Shown here: positions 45,578 to 51,838 of the stretch, piece by piece
How the letters are laid out: every line of letters starts with the position of its first letter
Position numbering within the stretch: the first letter of the stretch is position 1
Assembly (NCBI RefSeq): GCF_000590555.1
Contig: NC_022198.1
Span: 702,338-766,337 of the forward strand
DNA: 64,000 bases
From: Corynebacterium argentoratense DSM 44202
GTDB taxonomy: Bacteria > Actinomycetota > Actinomycetes > Mycobacteriales > Mycobacteriaceae
Reading direction: 5' to 3'
Position numbers and translations under genes: made by a program
The notes under the pieces: generated by a model
The model's database searches: none
The model's input: the letters and a program-made list of their open reading frames with translations, nothing else
What the model was told of the DNA's origin: nothing

Positions 45578-46420
45578 ATGACATCCCCACCTGACAGCGC
45601 AGCGCATCGCGACGCCGTCCTGAGACAGTGCGCTCACCTGTGCGCAGACTACCCACGTTTTGCCCCAGCGCTGCACCCTCAGGATGAGTCGCGGACCTTA
45701 ACAAATGATGAGCTGCAGCAGCACATTCCACGCGCAATTGCTGATTGTCAGCAGCGTTTCAATCTGGAGCAGCCTAAACATGCTGCACAAGTGTGGTGGT
45801 TTTCGGCGTGCAATACTTTTGTGGGGCCGGCTGTGACCGCAGCGGTGGAGTACGCCGCCATTCTTGACATGCATCTGGATGATGGCCAGCTGTTTCTTCG
45901 CGATGACGAAGACTACTGGTTGGGTTTCATGCCCGGACGGGTCCATAGGCTCGAAGACACCACCGACGAATCCACGTGCGAGCTACTAGCCGAACAAGCA
46001 GCCGCGTTCGCTCGCAGCATCACACCGATTGTTGAGCAACTGGCCGAGCAGGCATCTATGCGGCCCAAACCTTTGTTCGCGATCGCCTATGACGCACTCA
46101 TCCAGGCTGCGATCAATGCTGGTAACGACAGCTTCGATCCTGCGGAAGGCATAAGGGTCGCCCATGCCTTGGGGCGGGGTTTTGGTTCAGTCACCGGGAT
46201 CGACAATCTCATCGTTGAGGTAGTGGATGGTCAGTGGGAGGATGCTGACGTCGCGGGGGCCCTGGCGGGCGAAATATGCGAAGGGCACCACGTGGCGCGC
46301 CGGGTGAGTTGTTGCATGATTTTTCACTCCGCGAGCAGTGGGAAGTGCGCGAATTGTCCTCGTCAGACCCCGCAGGATCGACATGCAGCGGTGGCATCGA
46401 TCGTTGATTCGGACTTTTAG
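45578..46420 (+). CDS. FhuF-like (2Fe-2S) ferric siderophore reductase
   Basis: The 280-residue protein ends in the FhuF C-terminal motif C-C-x10-C-x2-C (CCMIFHSASSGKCANC), the 2Fe-2S site found in ferric iron reductases that release iron from siderophores in the cytoplasm. The rest is an alpha-helical domain with the WWFSACNTFVGPAVTAAVEY segment typical of the family. ATG 45578 or ATG 45560 (six residues longer) are both possible; neither has a perfect ribosome site. An inverted repeat over the presumed promoter suggests repression, plausibly iron-linked. It is divergent from the EcsC-like gene. Confidence 0.75.
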   Translation: MTSPPDSAAHRDAVLRQCAHLCADYPRFAPALHPQDESRTLTNDELQQHIPRAIADCQQRFNLEQPKHAAQVWWFSACNTFVGPAVTAAVEYAAILDMHLDDGQLFLRDDEDYWLGFMPGRVHRLEDTTDESTCELLAEQAAAFARSITPIVEQLAEQASMRPKPLFAIAYDALIQAAINAGNDSFDPAEGIRVAHALGRGFGSVTGIDNLIVEVVDGQWEDADVAGALAGEICEGHHVARRVSCCMIFHSASSGKCANCPRQTPQDRHAAVASIVDSDF

Positions 46421-46514
46421 GGGCCGGCCGCGGGGTGCGTTCTTCGGCTAGGCTAGGTGCCGTCGCGGGCAGGCGCCGTCTGTTTGTTGAAACTTTCCGT
46501 AGAAAAGGTGTGTC

Positions 46515-47234
46515 GTGAGCTTTTTTGAAGACATTGCTCTGGCTCTGGATGCTGAGGGTATTGAATCTCGTGCCACGGAGGCTCCAGATCCCACACTCTT
46601 TGTTCCGATCAGTGCGGATGTGGAAATTCAATTTGTAGAAACTGATCCCGTGCTTCCCGCAGCCAACGTGTATGTCGCTGCGGCTGACGTTGATGAAGAC
46701 GATGAAGATTTTGACGCCGTGCTCACCTCTGTTGTGTTTTCGGTTGAGGATGCAGTCGCTGCGGTGGCCCAGCACATCGCAACCGACCAATTGGTGAGCA
46801 TTCTTCGTGAATTGTTGGAAGGCTCCGATAGCCGTTTGCAGGATCTGCAGTTTTTCCAGGATCCTGTCGTTCCTTCATTGGTGACGGCAGAGGTTGGTGA
46901 TTCATCCACCCTTGAAGTGAGTGTTTCAACGGTGGATGCTGCACCGGTGGCTCGGGTGCGTTTTATCTGCCCGGCACCGGTTGACGCCGATAATCTGGCG
47001 CAGCAGTGTGAAGAGTGTGACACAGATGCGGTGGCTGAAGAAGTGCTGGAACTAGGCACTTTTAAGGAGATCAATCGGCTGTTTGACATTGTTGCTTTCG
47101 CAGCGGAGCAGGCGGATTCGTGGGAAGAGCAGCTTGTTCCGGTAGCCGATTACGAGGCCTATGGCGATCTTTACGATCACCCGGCAGAAGCACTCGATGA
47201 CATCGATGGTGTTGATGACGTCGAGCAGTTCTGA
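46515..47234 (+). CDS. acidic conserved hypothetical protein
   Basis: The 239-residue soluble protein is very acidic, with an Asp/Glu run (DVDEDDEDFD, about 58-67) and an acidic tail ending DDIDGVDDVEQF. It has no signal peptide or membrane segment and no motif I recognise; two similar alpha/beta halves (1-115 and 116-239) may be repeats of a small fold. GTG 46515 follows AAAAGG at 7 nt. Its 3' end overlaps the MFS exporter gene by about 20 nt, so the two are likely translated together. Confidence 0.6.
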   Translation: MSFFEDIALALDAEGIESRATEAPDPTLFVPISADVEIQFVETDPVLPAANVYVAAADVDEDDEDFDAVLTSVVFSVEDAVAAVAQHIATDQLVSILRELLEGSDSRLQDLQFFQDPVVPSLVTAEVGDSSTLEVSVSTVDAAPVARVRFICPAPVDADNLAQQCEECDTDAVAEEVLELGTFKEINRLFDIVAFAAEQADSWEEQLVPVADYEAYGDLYDHPAEALDDIDGVDDVEQF

Positions 47235-48432
47235 ACAATCACCTTCGCGCACTCCGATTCCCAGAGAAATTTGGGTGCTGGTTAGTGCTGCGCTGGTCAT
47301 TGCGTTGGGCTATGGCATGGTCGCGCCGATCTTGCCTCAGTTCGCTAAGAGCTTTGATGTAAGTATCGCTGCGGCATCCGCCGTGGTGAGTGCTTTTGCG
47401 GGTATGCGTTTGCTGTTCGCTCCTGCAGCTGGGCGCCTGCTTAACGCTTTCGGTTCTCGCACCGTGTACCTATCCGGTTTGTTGATGGTGGCCGTGTCCA
47501 CAGGGCTTGTGGCAACCGCACATGACTACTGGCATGTGTTGGTGTTGAGGGCTGCGGGCGGTATTGGATCCACCATGTTCACGGTGTCTGCGATGGGGTT
47601 GATTGTCCGCATCGCACCGCCATCCATTAGGGGTAAAGCCTCATCGACGTATGCGACTGCGTTTCTGTTGGGCAATATTTTGGGACCTTTGTTGGGTTCG
47701 GCATTGGCAGGCTTAGGTATGCGGGTGCCTTTTATCATCTATGGCATCGCCCTGCTTATTGCCACTGCTTTGGTGTGGATCATGCTCGATCCTGCGGTTA
47801 TTCGTGACGTCGAGCAGCATGGTGCTTCTGCGATGCGGTTGCGCGAGGCATGGGGCCGTACGTGCTATCGAGCAGCACTCGTCGGGGCTTTTTACAACGG
47901 GTGGGCAAACTATGGAGTCAGGGTTGCGATTATCCCGCTGTATGTGGCGACGTTTCACAGTGCTGCACTGACGGGCATGATTTTGGCGAGTTTCGCAGCG
48001 GGTAACGCTGTTGCATTGCAAGGAGCCGGTCGTCTGGCGGATACATTGGGGCGAAAACCGCTGGCGCTGACGGGCATAGTGACGAATGCCACCTTCGCAG
48101 CTGTGCTGGGGTTGAGTCAGCACACGGCCGTGTTGATCGGTGTTTCGGTTCTGGCTGGTGCAGGGGCGGGTATTTTAGCGCCCGCACAACAGGCTACTGT
48201 CGCTGATGTTATCGGACAGGAGCGTTCGGGAGGCGGGGTGCTTGCGACGTTCCAAATGGTGCAAGACCTGGGCACAATCAGTGGCCCACTGATTATCGGA
48301 ATGGTTGCTGAAGCATTCGGTTTCAGGTGGGCCTTTGCCTTGTGTGCGGCTATTGGATTGGTGGCTGTCGCGGCGTGGGCGCCGGCTGAAGAACCGCTTG
48401 GGCTCGGGCAGTCTAGGCCCCAGCCAGCCTGA
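47215..48432 (+). CDS. MFS drug/metabolite exporter
   Basis: The 405-residue major facilitator protein has 12 predicted helices. The loop 2-3 motif appears as GRLLNAFGSRTVYLSG, helix 5 carries the antiporter-type motif (LLGNILGPLLGSALAG), and GRLADTLGRKPLAL repeats the motif in the second half. This points to a DHA1-type proton antiporter; the substrate is unknown. The start is not certain: ATG 47215 (overlap of 20 nt with the acidic protein gene) or ATG 47206. The polar N-terminus before the first helix is about 20 residues. Confidence 0.85.
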   Translation: MTSSSSEQSPSRTPIPREIWVLVSAALVIALGYGMVAPILPQFAKSFDVSIAAASAVVSAFAGMRLLFAPAAGRLLNAFGSRTVYLSGLLMVAVSTGLVATAHDYWHVLVLRAAGGIGSTMFTVSAMGLIVRIAPPSIRGKASSTYATAFLLGNILGPLLGSALAGLGMRVPFIIYGIALLIATALVWIMLDPAVIRDVEQHGASAMRLREAWGRTCYRAALVGAFYNGWANYGVRVAIIPLYVATFHSAALTGMILASFAAGNAVALQGAGRLADTLGRKPLALTGIVTNATFAAVLGLSQHTAVLIGVSVLAGAGAGILAPAQQATVADVIGQERSGGGVLATFQMVQDLGTISGPLIIGMVAEAFGFRWAFALCAAIGLVAVAAWAPAEEPLGLGQSRPQPA

Positions 48433-48489
48433 TGTGCTGACGCCACGCGAGGCCGTCATAAATAGCTAAACAGGGGCGGAACGCGTACA

Positions 48490-50544
48490 GTGGCTAAAAC
48501 AATGAGCAATACCGATAACGTCACCAGCGGCGTTGAAGAGCTGGAAAACGTGAACTTGTCGGAAGTGGAAGATCATTCGCAGGACGTCCAAGAAGACGTC
48601 AGGGAAGCGAAAGAATCTGAGGCTACCGGCCCGATTAATGGTTTTGAAAGCCTTGGACTCCCTGCGAACGTGCTCGCAGCAGTCAAGAAGGTGGGCTTCG
48701 AGACCCCGTCCCCCATTCAAGCGCAGACCATCCCGGTGCTGATGGAAGGCCACGACGTTGTGGGCCTCGCACAGACCGGTACTGGTAAGACCGCTGCATT
48801 CGCACTGCCAATCCTTTCCCGGATTGACCTGGACATGCGTAAACCCCAGGCTTTGGTCCTGGCCCCCACCCGTGAGCTAGCACTACAGGTTGCAGACAGC
48901 TTCCAATCCTTCGCCTCCAGCCTTGGTGGCATCCACGTGCTGCCGATCTACGGTGGCCAGGCCTACGGCATTCAGCTGTCCGGCCTTCGCCGCGGTGCGC
49001 AGATCATCGTCGGCACCCCGGGTCGTGTCATCGACCACCTCGAAAAGGGTTCCTTGGACATCTCGGATCTTCGCTTCCTCGTGTTGGACGAAGCAGACGA
49101 GATGCTCAACATGGGCTTCCAAGAAGACGTCGAGCGTATTCTCGCCGACACCCCGGAAGACAAGCAGGTTGCACTGTTTTCCGCCACAATGCCCAACGGC
49201 ATTCGCAGGATCGCCCGCGAGTATCTGCGTGAGCCGAAGGAAATCTCGGTCAAGTCCGAGACCCGTACCAATACCAATATCACCCAGCGTTACCTGTCGG
49301 TCGCGCACCGCAACAAGCTCGACGCCTTGACCCGCATTCTTGAGGTCACTGAGTTTGAGGCCATGATCATGTTCGTGCGCACCAAGCACGAAACTGAAGA
49401 ACTCGCTGAAAAGCTCCGTGCACGCGGATTCTCTGCTGCAGCTATCAACGGTGACATCGCGCAGGCACAGCGCGAGCGCACGGTCGACCAGCTTAAGGAC
49501 GGCCGTCTCGACATTCTGGTCGCAACAGATGTTGCTGCCCGTGGTCTTGACGTTGAGCGGATCAGCCACGTGCTGAACTATGACATTCCGAATGACACCG
49601 AAAGCTATGTCCACCGCATCGGCCGTACTGGTCGTGCTGGGCGCTCCGGCGAAGCTATTTTGTTTGTCACTCCCCGCGAGCGTCGCATGCTCCGTTCCAT
49701 TGAGCGCGCCACCAATGCGCCCTTGAATGAGATGGATCTGCCGACCGTCGATGAGGTCAACGAATCCCGCAAGAGGAAGTTCGCGGATTCCATCACCAAT
49801 GCGCTTGAGCACGCTGAGGTCGCTGTGTTCCGCAAGCTGGTCAAGGAGTACTCGGAAGAGCACGATGTTCCCCTTGAGGACATTGCTGCCGCTTTGGCCA
49901 CCGAGGCCTCGTCCGGCGATGAGTTCTTCATGAAGGAACTTCCCCCGAGCAAGCGCGATCGCTTCGATCGTGACAACCGCGGCGACCGTGGTGATCGTGG
50001 CGGCCGTCGTGATCGCTTCGACCGCGAAGCCCCCACGCGTTTCGATCGCAGTGGTAAAGAGATGGCCGTATACCGCTTGGCAGTGGGCAAGCGCCAGCAC
50101 GTGCGCCCCGGTGCTATCGTCGGCGCTCTTGCTAACGAAGGTGGTTTGAGCAGCAAGGACTTCGGCCGAATCAACATCGCTGTTGATCACACCCTGGTCG
50201 AGCTTCCCAAGGACCTTCCGAAGGAAGTGTTCGAGGCACTCGAAGACACTCGTATTTCCGGTCAGCTGATCAACATTGAGCCAGATCCCGGCGCGCCCAT
50301 GGGGCGTCCTGCAGCGCATCGCTCCCGTGGGGACCGCGATGATCGTGGCGGCCGCGGTGGTTTCCGTGGGCGTGATGATCGTCGTGATGATCGCGGTGGC
50401 CGCGGTGGTTTCCGTGGGCGTGATGATCGTCGTGACGATCGGGATGATCGTGGTGGCCGTGGTGGTTTCCGTGGGCGTGATGATCGTCGTGACGATCGCG
50501 GTGGCCGTGGCGGCTTCCGCTCACGCAACAACGATCGCTATTAG
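48490..50544 (+). CDS. deaD: DEAD-box RNA helicase (DeaD/CsdA type) with RGG tail
   Basis: The 684-residue helicase has motif I AQTGTGKT (near 94), PTREL, DEAD (near 200), SAT (near 231) and HRIGRTGR (near 375). The RNA-binding DbpA-like domain (about 520-600, YRLAVGKRQHVRPGAIVGAL) is of the CsdA/DeaD type. An acidic N-terminus of about 45 residues precedes it. The C-terminus is a run of DRGGRGGFRGRDDRR repeats. It unwinds structured RNA in ribosome assembly and mRNA decay, often at low temperature. GTG 48490 or ATG 48502 may be the start; neither has a good ribosome site. Confidence 0.92.
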   Translation: MAKTMSNTDNVTSGVEELENVNLSEVEDHSQDVQEDVREAKESEATGPINGFESLGLPANVLAAVKKVGFETPSPIQAQTIPVLMEGHDVVGLAQTGTGKTAAFALPILSRIDLDMRKPQALVLAPTRELALQVADSFQSFASSLGGIHVLPIYGGQAYGIQLSGLRRGAQIIVGTPGRVIDHLEKGSLDISDLRFLVLDEADEMLNMGFQEDVERILADTPEDKQVALFSATMPNGIRRIAREYLREPKEISVKSETRTNTNITQRYLSVAHRNKLDALTRILEVTEFEAMIMFVRTKHETEELAEKLRARGFSAAAINGDIAQAQRERTVDQLKDGRLDILVATDVAARGLDVERISHVLNYDIPNDTESYVHRIGRTGRAGRSGEAILFVTPRERRMLRSIERATNAPLNEMDLPTVDEVNESRKRKFADSITNALEHAEVAVFRKLVKEYSEEHDVPLEDIAAALATEASSGDEFFMKELPPSKRDRFDRDNRGDRGDRGGRRDRFDREAPTRFDRSGKEMAVYRLAVGKRQHVRPGAIVGALANEGGLSSKDFGRINIAVDHTLVELPKDLPKEVFEALEDTRISGQLINIEPDPGAPMGRPAAHRSRGDRDDRGGRGGFRGRDDRRDDRGGRGGFRGRDDRRDDRDDRGGRGGFRGRDDRRDDRGGRGGFRSRNNDRY
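50338..50532 (+). repeat. tandem 48-57 bp repeats encoding RGG tail of DeaD
   Basis: About four near-identical units encode (R)DDRGGRGGFRGRDDRRD. The nucleotide repeats differ mostly at synonymous sites. Units can be gained or lost by slippage, so the length is probably variable between strains. Confidence 0.85.
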
Positions 50545-50582
50545 AAGCAGTCGTCGGCTTGAGGCCGACTAGCTGCTAAAGC

Positions 50583-50625
50583 TTAAGGGCTGGGAAGATC
50601 TCAACGAGATCTTCCCAGCCCTTAA
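50583..50625. terminator. bidirectional terminator after deaD
   Basis: A perfect 20-bp stem (50583-50602 with 50606-50625) with an AAC loop lies between convergent deaD and the membrane protein gene. TTTT follows about 7 nt later on the plus strand. Confidence 0.9.
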
Positions 50626-50643
50626 ATGGCTTTTAGGGGGGTT

Positions 50644-51096
50644 TTAGATGAACATCAATACCGCGGCGATGATCCACAGTGCGTTGAAGATTCCAGAAAA
50701 CATGGCGAGTTGCTTCTTCAGCGCGGGGGCTTTGTCGGGTTCAGCTGCGTGCGCTGCGGGGTCGGTAGCGAGCGCCAGCAAGGCTTTTTGGCGGGGGAGA
50801 ACCAGGAAGAACAGGACAGCCCAGGCGATGACGCTGATGAGGATCGCGGCGTGAAACTTACCTTGCTTCATGTAGGCACTGTCGAAGATGAACATTCCCA
50901 GGCCTGCTAGTGGCACGAGGAGGCTCAGCAGTGCGTAGGTGTTGGTGATGCGGTGCAAGATGCGGGCAGAACCGAGGGAGGATTGGTCGCCTCCTGTGGC
51001 TTGGAGTGCGAAAGCGGGGTAGAGGGAGGATGCAACCGCCACGGGCCCGAGGAATAGGATGGCAGCAATGATGTGCACGATAACGAGGATATTCAC
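50644..51096 (-). CDS. four-helix membrane protein (DUF2269-like)
   Basis: The 150-residue protein has four predicted membrane helices (about 3-25, 52-72, 83-103 and 130-149). It starts NILVIVHIIAAILFLGPVAVASS, a segment shared with small DUF2269-type membrane proteins (conserved His in helix 1). GTG 51096 is preceded by TAGGGT (51104-51109) at 7 nt, indicating a leaderless mRNA. It shares no obvious function with its neighbours, and its stop lies beside the deaD terminator. Confidence 0.7.
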   Translation of the reverse strand: MNILVIVHIIAAILFLGPVAVASSLYPAFALQATGGDQSSLGSARILHRITNTYALLSLLVPLAGLGMFIFDSAYMKQGKFHAAILISVIAWAVLFFLVLPRQKALLALATDPAAHAAEPDKAPALKKQLAMFSGIFNALWIIAAVLMFI

Positions 51097-51103
51097 CCGC
51101 TAA

Positions 51104-51109
51104 ACCCTA
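51104..51109 (-). promoter_or_regulatory. -10 element of leaderless membrane-protein transcript
   Basis: On the minus strand TAGGGT is followed by 7 nt and GTG 51096. It overlaps the 3' end of the nuclease gene. Confidence 0.5.
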
Positions 51110-51781
51110 CCCAAGGGTTGCGTGGAGCGCATCTTGGACGATGCAGGCGCGTTTCATGGTGCTGACGTCGTCGTTGCTCAGGTTTAACTGGTAGGTTGCG
51201 GCAATCAGCGCTATTCTGCGTGCGTACCAGCAGTGCACGGTGCGGTCGGGCGGCATCCATTCGGCTGGTAGTTTGTCGCCTTTGTCTTGGTTGTGGGTGC
51301 GGGACACGGCGACGAGGTTGAGTGGGTCGTTGGCGAAGGCACGCATTGTTGTGTGGTCCCAGGTGTAGGCGCCCATGTCCCAGGCTGCTGATAGGGGAAA
51401 GATGTGGTCGATTTCTATCGCTTGGTTGACGTTGGGGCCCATCCGTCCATTGCCGTAGGGATCTGCTGCCTCACCGCGGATGAGCGTGCAGCCATCGAGT
51501 GATTGTGGGCCGAGTGCTCGGGAGAGTTCGCGTTGTCGCGTGGTACACGGATGGGTGTTGACGTCGGCCGTGGCCCATCCCCCGAATTGCTCACGGTGGT
51601 AGGGGGCTGTCGCCGGCCGGTCGCTGCGCTGTCCCCTGGGTATGTGGGGCAGTGTGTGCGCTAGTGGAGGGTCGTAGGTGAAACCTTCTGTTGGGTGGCC
51701 GGGGTGTAGTGAGTGGGCGATGGTGACGATGGTGGCAATAATCAGCAGGCGTTTGTAGTTTCGGAGGGGGTCACGGAGCAT
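51107..51781 (-). CDS. secreted HNH/DUF1524-type nuclease
   Basis: The 224-residue protein has a Sec-type signal or anchor (LRNYKRLLIIATIVTIAHS, 6-24) and a C-terminal DUF1524-like HNH domain: IDHIFPLSAAWDMGA (metal-binding His), NDPLNLVAV (Asn) and NQDKGDKLPAEW. An upstream CTTRQRELSRAL-x-GC region is shared with actinobacterial exported nucleases. It may degrade extracellular DNA for nutrient or DNA processing. ATG 51781 is the only start that yields a signal peptide. It is divergent from the SNF2 helicase operon, whose start is 57 nt away. Confidence 0.75.
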   Translation of the reverse strand: MLRDPLRNYKRLLIIATIVTIAHSLHPGHPTEGFTYDPPLAHTLPHIPRGQRSDRPATAPYHREQFGGWATADVNTHPCTTRQRELSRALGPQSLDGCTLIRGEAADPYGNGRMGPNVNQAIEIDHIFPLSAAWDMGAYTWDHTTMRAFANDPLNLVAVSRTHNQDKGDKLPAEWMPPDRTVHCWYARRIALIAATYQLNLSNDDVSTMKRACIVQDALHATLG

Positions 51782-51825
51782 ATCTACATAGACGTCGTGG
51801 TGGTGGGTGTGGTTCCGGGGCCGGG

Positions 51826-51831
51826 TAGTCT
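51826..51831 (+). promoter_or_regulatory. -10 element of leaderless helicase operon
   Basis: TAGTCT ends 7 nt before ATG 51839. No ribosome site is present. Confidence 0.55.
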
Positions 51832-51838
51832 GTAGGTC

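Noticed and set aside
50262..50531. Tandem repeats that could suggest a CRISPR array
   Set aside because: The units are contiguous, in frame with deaD, and lack unique spacers; they encode an RGG tail.
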